Positions 36,197-47,528 of a DNA stretch of 64,000 nt are shown here, piece after piece. The position numbers were made by a program, and so were the translations under genes. This DNA is from Coniella vitis (Eukaryota > Ascomycota > Sordariomycetes > Diaporthales > Schizoparmaceae), in NCBI GenBank assembly GCA_011317545.1, contig WUJK01000012.1, positions 27,501 to 91,500 of the forward strand. Direction: 5' to 3'. The notes beneath the pieces are model-generated. The model had not been told where the DNA came from, ran no database searches, and saw nothing but the letters and a program-made list of their open reading frames with translations. Position 1 is the stretch's first letter. Each line of letters opens with the position of its first letter.

Positions 36197-37911
36197 TTAG
36201 CTTGAAATTACGTCCCTTAAACCTCTAGCAGTATCAGCTACTAATAGAAGCTCGGGGTTTGCAGGAGTATTAACGAGGAATTCTGCATGTAGCAGAGCCA
36301 CTGCCCGTTCCATATTATGTTCCTGAATCACATAGGAGATACTGATCTTACTCGCCCCTATGGCATTCATGTTAGTTGCGAGAAGCCATGTTTCTCTTTT
36401 TTTGAAAAGATGTATCGTACCTTGCGCAATCATCTCGATTTTGATGCGATTCTCGGTTAGCGTAGAGAACATCTGTCTACCTATGCCCATCGCCCGGTTC
36501 ACCTCTTCTCCGACCAGACTAACGATGCCTCGATTCAGTAAAAGCTCGACGCTTCTATATTCCTTCAACTGGGCGACTGCATCCTTGATATCTTTCCACG
36601 CGTTAGGTGCTCAGACTCATCCTCTTCGTCATTGGTAAGGAGGCTGGCCTCTGAGTGCAGTGCTAACGACGCCTGGGCTTCGCTTGTGCAGATTAGATCA
36701 ATAGATAGGTTCTATCTGTTAAAAATAGCGAAGATGCCGGCGAAAAAGCTGTGCGCTTTTAGCCGATCGGCTGACCGGATGTTTATTAGTAAGATGTTGT
36801 CTTTGGATGTAATCGTAATCGGCGTGGGACGCCCTTTAGGGTTAAGTAGCTGGCCCGGTGGTTTGGCAATGCAGTCGAGAGAAGGCGATAGCGCCGAGTT
36901 GGGCACGTTGCTCTTCAGGTCGTCCCGGACCAGCGTCCCCGTAGCTTGTGGGTTGAGCATATTTTTTATGCGTATTGGAATCGCCGCACGCATTGCTAGG
37001 CGCATTGCCGTATACTGGACGACCTCGGAGCTATGAAATGTCAGCTCAGATGCCTCTGCTGAACTAATCACAGGCAACATCCTAGCATTCGGCACTTTGG
37101 TTGGATCGGCCGTGAAGATCCCCTCTACTTCTTTCCAGATCTGTAGTTCTTGTGCAGCCAAGCCCACGGCTACTATGGAGGCACAGAAATCGGTATATCC
37201 GCGGCCGACCTGTGTAAGAAGACCTCGATCGATGGATCTAAAGAAGCCTGTGACGATAGGGACGATCTTATTAGGGCAGCTGCTGACCCTCCTTGCAATA
37301 ATCTCAGGGATCGCTTTGAGGAACTTCTGGTCGACCGAGCTCTCTACCGTGGGAGGGAGAATTCCCGAGAGGTCGATCATCTCGCTAGATACGCCGCGGT
37401 CGCGTAGTACGGCGGAGATGAACAAGCAGGCTAGCCGCTCGCCCGCGCTGATAATCATGTCTTTCACGTAAAACGTACCGTGACCGATCACCATTGTTGC
37501 GTGGAGAAGCTGTACAACCTGGTCATACTCACGAGCAATATCCTCTGTAAGCTTGGAGGCAGCCTTTGGGTCCCTGATATAGCCCTGAGCGGTAGCTATA
37601 TGGCCTGAGCGGATACTCTGCACGAGCGTCTTGGACCGATCGATATCGCTCTTTAGACTATACCTGTAGGCTTTTAGCAGACGGCTCGTGGTACCGTCCG
37701 TTTTGGTATTGAAGCTTAGGGCGGAGCAGACGACAACTACCCTGTGGCGTCGAGTAAAAGGCCTGCGTAATGATGCCGCACGTCAATGAACATTTGTACT
37801 CTCCCACTGGGATATTCCAGGTAATCTTTAGGTGACTGACTTTATAACATGGTCGACGACGTTGAGCGGATATTTCCCTAGACTTGTACCCCCGAGATTC
37901 TGTATAGTCTA
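36197..37911 (-). pseudogene. Aspartate kinase (broken: two stops, frameshift, lost active-site Lys)
   Basis: Aspartokinase phosphorylates aspartate as the first step to homoserine, Thr and Met. Minus strand: an N-terminal relic at 37908-37840 reads TIQNLGGTSLGKYP, where the family has QKFGGTS, so the catalytic Lys is Asn. A second exon (from about 37755) carries RVVVVCSALS, GTTSRLL, then an open frame 37623-36715 with the kinase core (SAGERLACLF, GFFRSIDRGLLTQVGRGYTD, WKEVEGIFTADPTKVPNARM, RIKNMLNPQATGT). The C-terminal ACT region (36568-36197) contains NRGIVSLVGEEV. Lesions: TAG at 37909-37911 (Trp position), TAG at 36712-36714 before NLSIDLICTSEA, and a 1-nt shift near 36600-36612. Extra aspartokinases occur in metabolite clusters (FUB3 of fusaric acid), supplying homoserine. 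Confidence 0.82.
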
Positions 37912-39000
37912 TGAATGCGCTAGACCTTTGGGGGGTATAACGGCGCCGGTGATGAGTGGGCTCTCAGTATAGACTATATTGTGCTGGTATTACTGTACTG
38001 ATGTCGGATTAAAATCTAAGTGCCGAGAAAAATAAAATTATACCTTCCTTGAATGTTTCTTCCTTTCTTTATGGGCGGCGTATTTGCACTTACTAGTCAA
38101 GAAACGGCGCTTTACTGAGATGATGACCCTAAATTTTGACTTGATATATCGAACGCTGGGGAGCCTTTACATTATGGTAGATACTCTGGTGCTAGCAGTG
38201 TGTGAGTTGTGCGCAGTTAGTCCGTATCGGCCGAAGGCAAATATGCAGCAGATTGTGACTATTGGTGTCCAAACCGATATAGGTCCTATATAGCACCCCT
38301 TCCTATATACTCAGAGATCATTAGACCGCTTGTGTGGCCCACTAAGGGCTCTACGCTCGCTCGGCGCTTAGCCTTGCACGGCGGGGCATCTATCAGGAGT
38401 TTATCGTTCGGCCAACGGGTCCAAATCGCTCCAATTCAGCAATGTCGAAGCGAAATAGGTTTATGGGTCCATCTCCTATTGGATAGCTGCTCACAAATTG
38501 CACCGAACAAGCTAGTGAGACGCCCGATCCTGATTATGATTACTTGTTCTCTATGTACTAAGTTTCGTTGTGTTTGCAAAGTCCTCGGCCCTGTTTCCAG
38601 ATGCTGCGAGTGAATAGTGTCCCGCGTTACTTTCCTGGATATACTGATCTCGGAGCCAGGATTTTGACTAAGTAGGTTTAAGCTACGTAAGATTGAATCT
38701 TATGCGAATCCTTTCCCGATGTAATTTCAATGTTCGGAGTGCTGAGAGCGTATATATGGGTTTATGAATTTAAGTCACACATTAAGCTTGTTTCTTGGTC
38801 CCGCGAATGCGATCGAGTAAATATTGTCTAGTAGTAGGCTTCTATGATGCTCTTTGTTAAAGCTTCTGGTGATTATTCACGCCATTGGCCTGCGTTTTCC
38901 CGTCCGAGTTTACTAGTTTGGCGAATTTGATATTGTCCTTAAAGCTCTTCACGCTAGACTTGAATATACCCGCCCCATCCGAGTGGATTATGAAAGCCTT
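37912..39000. other. Gene-free stretch upstream of the aspartate kinase remnant
   Basis: No recognisable gene; small frames (38084-38293, 38332-38613) have no motif. Contains TCGGCCGA at 38227-38234 (context GTATCGGCCGAAGGC) and a partial match TTCGGCCAACGG near 38406, about 300-500 bp upstream of the kinase remnant. Confidence 0.4.
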
Positions 39001-39903
39001 CTAGCCTAACCTGAGTCGTCGTTCTAGGATCTCAGGCGTCATAGCAAATCCCAACACGGCAAGGCCATGTTTTTCTGCCGCGCGCTGGATCTTCTCCATG
39101 GCTTCGAGAAAAATCGGCTCGTCGCCATCTTGACTGCCGACTTCCAAACCTAGGGAACATCGGAGATCACCGGCGCCCACCATCAAGGCATCGACTAGAG
39201 AGATGACAGGTACTCCTTTAGTGACTGTATGGCTTTTGCCCCGCGAGTGGTATTGTCGGTAATTGTATTGACTTACTTCCCGGGACAGCCGCAATCTCGT
39301 CCACATTTTCCACTCCCTCCACATCCTCAATCTGGGCAAACACAGCAACGTGATTGTTCCACACATCGTACACAGTCTCTCCAGGTTTGGTACGGGTTTG
39401 TTTTCCAAATAGTGCCAGAGGTGGGTAGCTGCGGTTGCCCAGAGGAGGGAACTTGGCATAGCCCACAACCGCTCTCGCCTGCTCAGCGTTTTGGACATGC
39501 GGCTGGACGATGCCGCCGGCTCCAGCGAGGAGGACGTAGTTGATCAGATCCGGCATGTTAGGAGCCAGCCGCACGTATGGTACCATGGAGCCATTGGATG
39601 TGTATTGGATTGTCTTGATCAGGCTAGCGAGAAGTGTTGGGTTAAGTGGACTGTGTTCCTACAAAGCATGTTAGAACAAGCGCTAGTGGCACCAAAACTC
39701 GATCAATCTCCCTTGCCACATACTGCGTCCAGAAAACAAAAGTGGTGCGGCAGGGTGGCCACGATACGGGCGGCTTCCTCGTGAGGAATCCGACAGCTTG
39801 TGCCCCATAAGAGCTCGCCACTGTTCAGCATGGACTTGAAGTCTGTTGGCTGAGCCAGGTCTAAGGCGTTGTAGGCTTTCACATCCATCGCGTTGGCTGC
39901 CAT
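39001..39903 (-). CDS. HpcH/HpaI aldolase (class II pyruvate aldolase family), 251 aa
   Basis: Metal-dependent aldolase that in this family joins or splits pyruvate or oxaloacetate and an aldehyde. Exons (minus): 39903-39724, 39658-39277, 39194-39001; introns 65 and 82 nt, GT-AG, phases agree (252 codons). Landmarks: HHFCFLDA-EHSPLNPTLLASL (catalytic/metal region), MVPYVRLAPN (Arg), AGGIVQPHVQNAEQARAVV, AVFAQIEDVEGVENVDEIAAVPG-IDALMVGAGDL (metal-binding Glu and Asp) and SLGL. Length and motifs match the 2-keto-3-deoxy-rhamnonate / HpaI aldolase group. No lesion. The Met in MAANAMDVKAYNALDL is preferred as start; an upstream in-frame Met would add about 25 unrelated residues. Divergent partner: the TauD gene at 40430. 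Confidence 0.88.
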
Positions 39904-40429
39904 GCTTAAACAGAGGTACTTTGATGTATTTACTATGATTGTTTCTGAAATCCTTTTACATACATAAACCATTTTCATATTTCATAGATAGCTACTTGTG
40001 TTTCGGACCATAAGACGCTACCTAGGATGTCTCATGCAGTGTGGCGCCATTCTCACCAGGTCTCCACCATCGGGGATAAAAGTAAGACTCGGCCTACTGG
40101 ATCCTCTCGGTCCAGGTAAGCACCATGTTCAACTCCTCCACTCGGACATGGCGTTATACTGTCGGCACGTATCTTGTGATACGTGCAAAAACGCTGAAGC
40201 CAAGTCGTCCCGCTTACATGTCCGTCAAGAGGCAATGCAAGGAAAAGAATCCATTGGTGCTCTGTTTGAGTGGCAAGGAATTGTCGACCAAAAAGAATGG
40301 GATTCAGGTGGAAGTAGTTGTATATAACTGAGAAAGCTCTGGAGTGTCGGAATGGTTTCTTCTGAGACCTTTTCGCCATCAGCACAATTTACATCATTCA
40401 TACCAGCAATACTTAACGATTCTTTCAAG
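39904..40429. promoter_or_regulatory. Divergent promoter between aldolase and TauD dioxygenase genes
   Basis: A 526-bp spacer between opposite start codons. Contains TCGGCCT at 40089-40095, a one-mismatch version of the shared 8-mer, and CTCGGTCCAGG a little further on. Short ORFs here look fortuitous. Confidence 0.45.
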
Positions 40430-41860
40430 ATGACTGTTGATATCAAGCCAGCTTGGACTCCCGTCACCAAGGGTTACCAAAAGAAGATCAAGATCATCCA
40501 AGATAGCAATGATGAGCCCATCACCTTCCCTCTCATCCTCGAGCCCACGCGCCAGGGGCTCACCAAGGAGGCACTCCTTGATGAAGCACGCGCTCTGGGC
40601 GCACAGCCCTCGGACAAGACACTTCAGAGCCCGATTCGTCGGCTGCTCGATGCCAATGGAGGTGCCATCCACTTCAAGGGCCTGCCGCTGAAGTCGGCCC
40701 AGGATTTCTCCGACTTCATGTTCGCACTTGCCGGGTCCGGACAGCACGCCTGGGCGCCCCATGAGCACACTGGCATGGAGGTCCTGCGCCGGCCCCAAGC
40801 CAAGAATGTGCTCACCGCCAACGAAGGCCCACCAAGCCACTTCATCGGCTGGCACAACGAGTACGCCGTGTCTCCGGTGCACCCGCACTATCTCGCCCTC
40901 TTCTGCCACGTCGCGCCCGGGGCTGGTGGCGAGACGTCGGTGTGCAGCCACATCGCCCTGCACGACCGCCTGAAGAAGGATGTCCCCGGCTTCGTCGAAG
41001 GCTCTGCCAAGAAAGGCCTTGTCTACCAGATCCCTCACAATGCGGAGCAGGTTGGCGGTATCGTTGGCGGCAACGGCCTGTACCAGGACTCGGCCTTCGG
41101 CCCTAAGGCTGGTGAGAAGATGCCCGAGACCGAGGAGGGCAAGCGCGCCATGGTCGAGAAGAAGATCATCGGCCTGGCTGAGTGTGGCGGCTGGCACAAG
41201 GGAATCGACCAAGCTGATGAGGGCCTTCCGGTCTGGCAGCGCCGCGGCTTTACCTGGACTTGGCAGGAAAACGGCGACCTCGAGGTCGTGCATCGTGTCG
41301 CTGGCGTCCGACAGCACCCCACGCTTGGCAAGCCTGCCATCTTTAATGTAATTTCTTTTCCCTTTCCAAAGATATGGACATATTGATAGATCGTCGGGAA
41401 GAAGATGCTGATTTCAACCCAGGCTCTGTCCACTCGGTACACGAACGCTGCCGCAAACAACACGTTTGAGGCCCCGTTTACCTTCAAGAAGGAGGACGGC
41501 ACTGAGGGAGTTGCTATCCCCCCACACGTAAGCGAGGTCTATATCTCAAGAAATCCAAGTCTCACATATCAAATCTTTAGTTCGCCGGTCTCGAAACAGA
41601 CAAGCCGATCCCCCGAGAGTGGTTGAAGAAGATGGATGAGTGGCAGCACGAGCTGGAAGCGAGCATTACCTGGGACTCGGGCGACGTGTTGCTCGTCGAT
41701 GCAAATACTTCCAACCATTCTTTGAAGAGCTATGATGACTAATACTTTGACCTAGAACTTTGCTGCTTCGCACGCTCGTTGGGCCTGGGAGGGTGAGCGT
41801 AAGGTCATGGCCAGTTTCTGGGATCAGCCCGGAATCGAGGGAAAGGCTGTTGTTGCTTAA
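40430..41860 (+). CDS. TauD/TfdA-family Fe(II)/2-oxoglutarate dioxygenase, 426 aa
   Basis: Non-heme iron oxygenase using 2-oxoglutarate, typically hydroxylating an unactivated carbon. Exons: 40430-41347, 41390-41527, 41581-41700, 41756-41860 (427 codons, phases agree). The first two introns are GT-AG (42 and 53 nt); the third (55 nt) begins GCAAAT, a GC donor, and has the branch sequence GACTAATAC. Iron ligands: H142 and E144 in GWHNEYAV, H398 in NFAASHARWAW; R407 is placed to bind 2-oxoglutarate. Conserved HPHYLALFCHVAPGAGGETS and WDSGDVLLVD. Start taken at MTVDIKPAW because of its context (TCAAGATGA); an in-frame upstream ATG at 40352 would add 26 residues. No lesion. GC-rich, well-kept coding sequence. 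Confidence 0.9.
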
Positions 41861-42756
41861 ATTGCCTGCGTTGCGCTATCATTATGAAGCCTTAAGTAGT
41901 AAAGAAATTTGAATGTTCCAGACAATCATGAACGAGCTAGCCGGAAGGGATGAGGGAGAAATTGAATCTGTATGTAGCATCATATATTGTGGTAAAACAA
42001 TCGCTTTGCCCAAGATGTGCTTTTGTCTTTTACTTCGGTAGTTCCATATAAACAAAATTCAAGCACTTGCTAGTAATCACCCTGCTGGCCACATTATGAG
42101 TATCCTCACTTAGAATTTCTGCTGGTCTGGAGAAGGATCGGGGCATTTTATACAATATTGAAATACATCAGGAAACTGGCGTTGATTATCTCCGAACTTG
42201 AGCATTCAAACATGTATGACAAGAATTTGAAAATATCTCTTAGCTTGAAACCAACTCCATATGTCAGCTTGGAACCTAAACATCTTCTTTATTCCTTTTT
42301 ATGGCCATCTGCAAACGCTCCATAAAACCTCAGCCCGTTATTTGGGAGAAAGGCTACCTAAAGATCGTATTCTTGACTGGGGCCGAAAGGATGGGCTGCA
42401 CGCCAAAGAATGACATCGGTAGTCACGCTGTAAAGTAATTCATGTAGTAAAAGTCTAATTGATGTGGTTCGAAAGTGGGTATATTATGATGCTCAACAGT
42501 ATACAAAGTGAGACAGTCATTACCACGGTCTAAGGTATAACTCATAAGAAACAAGCAGTCTTGAGCTCAACGAATCACAAGGCGAGCATCAAAACTTCAT
42601 ACAGAAACGCTCTTCATAACACTTTGACTTGGAATGATCACTATGCCGGGACTGCTTTTCACATTAATTGTGCATATTTCTACCTAGACATGCTTGCAAC
42701 CTGTAACTTTGGCGATACTTTTGGCCACATGAGCAGTATTTTCGGGGTTAAGTCCG
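41861..42756. other. Intergenic region between convergent TauD and aminotransferase genes
   Basis: No gene recognised. A short frame (42561-42776) has no family features and overlaps the last exon of the aminotransferase. Confidence 0.4.
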
Positions 42757-44368
42757 CTAACAACAATAAACGTTAGCCAAGCTGTGGAAAATATTAGTGC
42801 GGTCTCGTTGTCAACTTACGCAACAGAGAGTCTTCCTGTATCCTGTAGGTATACGGCTTGCTCTTGCCTGAGATAATCGATCTGGTCTACGTCGAAGGAG
42901 GTATATCTATGTCCATTTTGGGACCTGATCAACATTCTGATCCATGAAAACATTGAAATCACGATTGTCATGAGTTAAGGGTCGACTTACAAGAACATCC
43001 CGGATTGCCTTGTAATAAAGCTCCAATCTCCAGGCACGTTTAGCCTGATTAACTCAGCTTCCAGCCTCTCCCGTCTCTTAACCAGATCTTCAGACATGCC
43101 ACGGAGGTCTTTCTCCCACATGCATTTGAGATTCGAGTTTCCGAGAATGTTAGCCACTAGCTGGGCACCAAATCGCGGCTGTGCACCCGTTTCTGCCCTG
43201 GCAAGGAGCTTTAGCTGCTGTTCGACCCGCGCCGTCACCTGGACGTTGGGCAAGGGTATGCAGAGGTGTCCAACGCGCTCGCCGTATAAGCCGAATGCTT
43301 TGCCGTATGTCGTCGCAAGCAGCAGGGGTACGTTGGCATCCGTGAACATACGGATAGGCAGACAGTCCTGCACTACGCTTCCTGAAACAAAACCTGGATA
43401 GGAAAGGTCAAGGAAAGCAAAATGTCCTTTGGCCAGAAATGCTTCTACAAGAGACGCCCATTCCGAAACGGACGGATCGCAGCCGGTTGGGTTGTTTCCA
43501 CACACTTGAAGAACCACGATGGAATGAGTCGGAATGTTCTGAATAGCGTTGTGAAAAGCGTGGAAGTCGAAGGCATGGGTTTTGAGATTGTAGTATGGGA
43601 GGTCGACTGTTTCGAACCCTACAGAATGAAAGACGTTCGGGTGGTTGGCTGCCAACAGCATGGATATAGTCATGATCAGATAACGGGTCTGAGGAGGGGT
43701 AACGCTGTCGCGTGTGGATGTAAAGACTCACCCCATGTCTGCGCTGGTATATATACTTTTCCATCGAGATTGGACCTGTACGGCTTGTAGTGTTTGCGTA
43801 GGAAGGCAGCTCCCATATGGCACGCTCCGCTGGCTCCCAGAGCCTGCATCGATGCCAGCCTTGTGACAATTACAGCAAACAGTAAGCACACGCCCCAACC
43901 TCTCATCAGTATTACAGACTCCTCAAAACTGAATACCTTTTCTCTTTGATAACCTCGCTGTTCTCGCCAAATAGGAGACGATTGCTCAAATCCCGGAAGG
44001 ATTGCTCCCCAAGATGGGAGCTGGGATACTCGTGCTCCCAATGTGGATCACTGCAAAGTTGCTGTCGAGCCTACAATATCATGCATTTTAGAAGCCACAA
44101 GCTATTTTAGGGAACAGGCTCATCACTCACCAGTTTCACGGACGGCAAGACATAAGGTTCGCCCTTTTCGGTCTGATAAACACCACACATCAGGTCCACC
44201 TTGTGTGGACGAACATCTTGTCTGAATTCCGCCTGTAGAGCATTGAGACTCTCTGAGCTGACTTAGTAAGTTTCAGGGTCTTAGAATAGAAATGTGTCCG
44301 TAAAGCAACTCACCCAGCTTCCCTTCAGGAACATCTGCCAGTGGGTGGGCATGAAGTCTGTTCTGCAT
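42757..44368 (-). CDS. Aspartate-type aminotransferase (PLP fold type I), 7 exons, 402 aa
   Basis: Transfers an amino group between an amino acid and a 2-oxo acid. Exons (minus): 44368-44314, 44252-44131, 44070-43937, 43859-43732, 43648-42991, 42906-42820, 42781-42757; all GT-AG, phases agree through 403 codons. Landmarks: LMCGVYQTEKGEPYVLPSV, HEYPSSHLGEQSF, ASGACHMGAAFLRKHY, NNPTGCDP (residues 198-205), FLDLSYPGF with PLP-binding Asp 227, and Schiff-base Lys 263 in TTYGKAFGLYGERVG. The neighbour residues (Tyr-Gly for the usual Ser-x) and a shortened C-terminus (ending LANVYCC) set it apart from housekeeping copies. No targeting peptide is obvious. No lesion. Divergent partner: the beta-lactamase-fold gene. 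Confidence 0.9.
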
Positions 44369-44781
44369 TTTGTTTCTTGCTGCTGATTACAGAGTCTGAA
44401 TAGTTAAATAATTATCGCAAAAAAGACTTTTCTAAATAGTATTCGACTTTATTAAGCTTATAAAATGAGGCATTACTGCCATGCCAAACGTGTCTTGTTT
44501 AATAACTTTCACTGGTCGCAGCGGCCCCGGCGGCTCTGCATGTAAGCCTTACGACAGGTAACTACAATATGGCTGAAACGTTCGGCCGAGTCGGTGATCG
44601 TCAGCAATTCTAGCACTATCCCCGGTCATATATGCGTACAACACCAGTCTACTCTCCGAATCTTCTACTGTAAAATCATCAATTTCCATTCTGGCTCTCT
44701 TTTCAGAGATATTACTTTGACACCTACAAAGACGAGTAACAAAACACAATTCTATTGTTCGCGTTCCATTTTGTTTACGAT
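44369..44781. promoter_or_regulatory. Divergent promoter between aminotransferase and beta-lactamase-fold genes
   Basis: A 413-bp spacer between opposite start codons. Contains TCGGCCGA at 44582-44589 (context CGTTCGGCCGAGTCGG), the motif shared with the gamma-synthase/PPOX and kinase upstream regions, and a GC-rich word GGCCCCGGCGG near 44525. Confidence 0.55.
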
Positions 44782-46419
44782 ATGGCGACATCAACCCAGC
44801 TTGACACCTGTGGACTACAGCAGCGACTACAGGCCTTGGACAGTACCATTCAAAAGATTGCCAAGGTCGCCGGTGCGCCGGGAATCTCATTCGCAGTCTC
44901 ATACCATGGCGAGCCCATTCATAGCGCGAGCTTCGGCTTCGGCGATCTGGAGACCAAGAAACCAGTTACTGGAAGCACACAGTTCCCAATCGGGACGATG
45001 GCCAAGACTTTTACTGCTGCGGCGGTGGGTGCACTCGTTGCGGACGGAAAGCTGAAGTGGGACACTCCCATCAAAACAATCCTTCCCGAGCTGCAGACAG
45101 CGAGCCCAACCGTGACGGACAACCTGACCGTGGTCGACCTCTTAAGCCATCGTTCCGGGCTAGGCCGGTCGAATCTCTGGTGGCAAGGAGCGAACGCCAC
45201 GCTGTTGCTTGAGAAAAAAGACCTCGTCCAGTTCTACAACACGTTGCCTGTCACCGGGCAGTTCCGTGGCGACTGGGGCTATAGCAACTGGGGCTATGCG
45301 ATTGTTGGCGAGGTCATCGAACGCCTCAGCGGCAAGACCTACGCGGAATATATCCAGAAGGCGGTCTGTGGTCCTTTGGGCCTCAACAGTACAACCTTTG
45401 AGCCTCTTGACCCATCCGCTGCCTCGGACCTTGCGCGGCCGTATGCGGCCATGGACGATGCTTCAGCCCATCCCATGCCGCAGCCACCCATCAACGGCAA
45501 CACGATCATGGGCCCGGCTCTTGGTGGCGTCAGCAGCGCCGACGACCTGATGGCGTACAGTCTGGCTCTCATGAGCGCCTTTCGCCACGAAAGTGGCCTA
45601 CAGACGAGTGACCCTCGGCCTGACATCAAGAATGCCGTGATGCATCTATCCGGGCACATTCACACCGCAGGGACACTGCTCGAAAAGTCGTATGCATTTG
45701 GTTGGTACCGCACACAGCTTCCCAATACGGTCCTCGGCATGGGCTGGAACAGCATCTACGTCAAAAAGATGCCAGAGATCAGACCCAGACATCATGTAGG
45801 GCCCTTGATTGCACATGGCGGGAGCCTCCCTGACTACCACATTTCGATTGCATTGCTTCCCGGGATTAACAGCAGTGTTGTCGTCTGCACGAATTCAATA
45901 GCCCTCGGTGACGTCTCTGGATGGGCCAGTATGGCCCTGATTGAGGCCTTAGTTGATACGCCTGAGCCATCGGATTACCTGGCGCTCGCTACTGAAGCAT
46001 CGTCAAATGCGGCGCTAAACGTGAAAAGATTCCAGGAGAAGCTGGAAGCCGTACGCACCAGCGGGACGAAACCTCGGGATAGACAAGAGTATATTGGCAG
46101 GTACCGCGATGAGAGGCGCGGGTGGGTGATGGACGTCAGAGCACGGGACACGGCATCTTCAGGACTCGAGGTACTCTTCCAGGGGCTCGATAGCCAGGCG
46201 TGGGATTCGTCACATTACGAGCATGATACGTTCTTGTGGCTGGCCCCTCGCGAAGAACAGGCCAAGAAGGGCCGCATGGTTACTTATCCGCTGGTGGCAG
46301 ATCATTTCAAGCTGCACTTCCAAGCCGGTCAAGGAGACAATGCTAAGATTGATCGACTTTTGTGGAAGCATGAGGGAGGAGCATCTGTGGAAGAGCAGTA
46401 CTTTATGAAAGAAGCATAG
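44782..46419 (+). CDS. Beta-lactamase-fold serine hydrolase homologue with Thr nucleophile position, 545 aa, no introns
   Basis: Class C beta-lactamase / penicillin-binding-protein fold; fungal relatives include esterases, amidases and acyltransferases such as LovD. Start at MATSTQ (44782); the frame extends 9 codons upstream without another ATG. Motifs: the SxxK position reads T72-M-A-K75 (in FPIGTMAKTFTAA), so the nucleophile Ser is Thr; Y167-S-N169 (GDWGYSNWGYAIVGEV) is intact; H345-G-G stands where KTG/HxG lies. A C-terminal lipocalin-like beta domain of about 120 residues follows (EYIGRYRDERRGW onward). No signal peptide, so cytosolic. No lesion. The Thr change could alter or abolish hydrolysis. 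A solo LTR lies 153 bp downstream. Confidence 0.88.
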   Translation: MATSTQLDTCGLQQRLQALDSTIQKIAKVAGAPGISFAVSYHGEPIHSASFGFGDLETKKPVTGSTQFPIGTMAKTFTAAAVGALVADGKLKWDTPIKTILPELQTASPTVTDNLTVVDLLSHRSGLGRSNLWWQGANATLLLEKKDLVQFYNTLPVTGQFRGDWGYSNWGYAIVGEVIERLSGKTYAEYIQKAVCGPLGLNSTTFEPLDPSAASDLARPYAAMDDASAHPMPQPPINGNTIMGPALGGVSSADDLMAYSLALMSAFRHESGLQTSDPRPDIKNAVMHLSGHIHTAGTLLEKSYAFGWYRTQLPNTVLGMGWNSIYVKKMPEIRPRHHVGPLIAHGGSLPDYHISIALLPGINSSVVVCTNSIALGDVSGWASMALIEALVDTPEPSDYLALATEASSNAALNVKRFQEKLEAVRTSGTKPRDRQEYIGRYRDERRGWVMDVRARDTASSGLEVLFQGLDSQAWDSSHYEHDTFLWLAPREEQAKKGRMVTYPLVADHFKLHFQAGQGDNAKIDRLLWKHEGGASVEEQYFMKEA

Positions 46420-46572
46420 AGGTAAGCAGACAGCAAGACGACCAAATATGCTCCGAATATTGGGAATCATACTGTTTTGAGGCATGAAGTTGCTACGCTC
46501 ACAGTTGTCCTTGGCACTTTAAGCTTAATAAACAAGATACTTATAAGCATTTAAATTCACCTAATACTTTGA

Positions 46573-47038
46573 TATAATGATCCTTGCCTAAATCCCGGAT
46601 TCTGGAAGTACCTATAAGTTGTATATCAGCAGGCGGGGAAGTATTACCTTTAAGTCTTCGTACGTCGTCGAGTAATATTAAGTATTATAAGTAATTAAGA
46701 AGGATTACCCTATTATATAAAATAATACTTAGATTTATAACTAAAGACTATAAGGAAAACTATCTAATAACTAGGAAATCTACTATCCTTATATCCTTCC
46801 GTTATTCCCTTATTAGTATTAGATAGTAGTAGATAGTATATATCCTTTACTATCCGGATAGTTCTAGATAGCTTCTATCCGGAGCTATCCTTTCTAATTA
46901 GTCCGTTCCTTATTATATTATCCGTAATTCCTTTCCTGATTATATAAGGGATCCTTATCGGTCCGTTAAGGTTCCGATTTGCTGGCATATGGTTGCGCTG
47001 GCCTGTTCCTGTGACCTGTATGGCCGTGGGTTATAATA
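46573..47038 (-). mobile_element. Solo LTR of the element A family, 466 bp, target duplication TTTGA
   Basis: Minus-orientation LTR with ends TATAATGATCC (one G-to-A change from canonical) and GGGTTATAATA. Exact 5-bp duplication TTTGA at 46568-46572 and 47039-47043. Its 3' portion retains many CA/TG pairs, so RIP was partial. Inserted between the beta-lactamase-fold gene and the ATP-grasp pseudogene, inside the biosynthetic island. Confidence 0.93.
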
Positions 47039-47043
47039 TTTGA

Positions 47044-47528
47044 TAAATCTTTTGTGGATATATATATATAGTATATGTTATGTTGGAAGATGATAGTCTA
47101 GCACTTGAGTCATAATTTGAATTATAGTTATACTCAATTGGTTCAAGCTATTAGTATTGGATCTATTCATCATAAAGGGGTGGTCAGGTCAAGCTTAGCT
47201 TCAAATACTTTACTCGACTTACTCGCCCTAAGGAAATAATTCTGGGGCTCAGTTTGTCCGTTGATATAATAATTTGCGCCGATAGCAGGTGAAGTATGTG
47301 AAACAGAAGCAAAGGCACTAGTTAAAATTTATAATAACCACAGTAAGGCAACAGATTGCAAGAACTAAGATTTGAAAGCGCTAAAGGAAGGATTGACCAC
47401 AAGAGGCCTATTGTAAGAAGGATAAAGAAATTCATTTTCTTACTCTATGAGAAGTGTATACTGACTTTCATGGATAACTAGATGGGTGATTCTCTATTCA
47501 ATTGCCGATCAAGGCATCTGTATCTAGT
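47044..47528. other. Intergenic region downstream of the solo LTR
   Basis: No gene, repeat or clear signal seen. Confidence 0.4.

Noticed and set aside
40394..41317. Long (307-codon) open frame antisense to the TauD gene
   Set aside because: Shadow of GC-rich codon use; no family motif, while the sense strand has full dioxygenase motifs.
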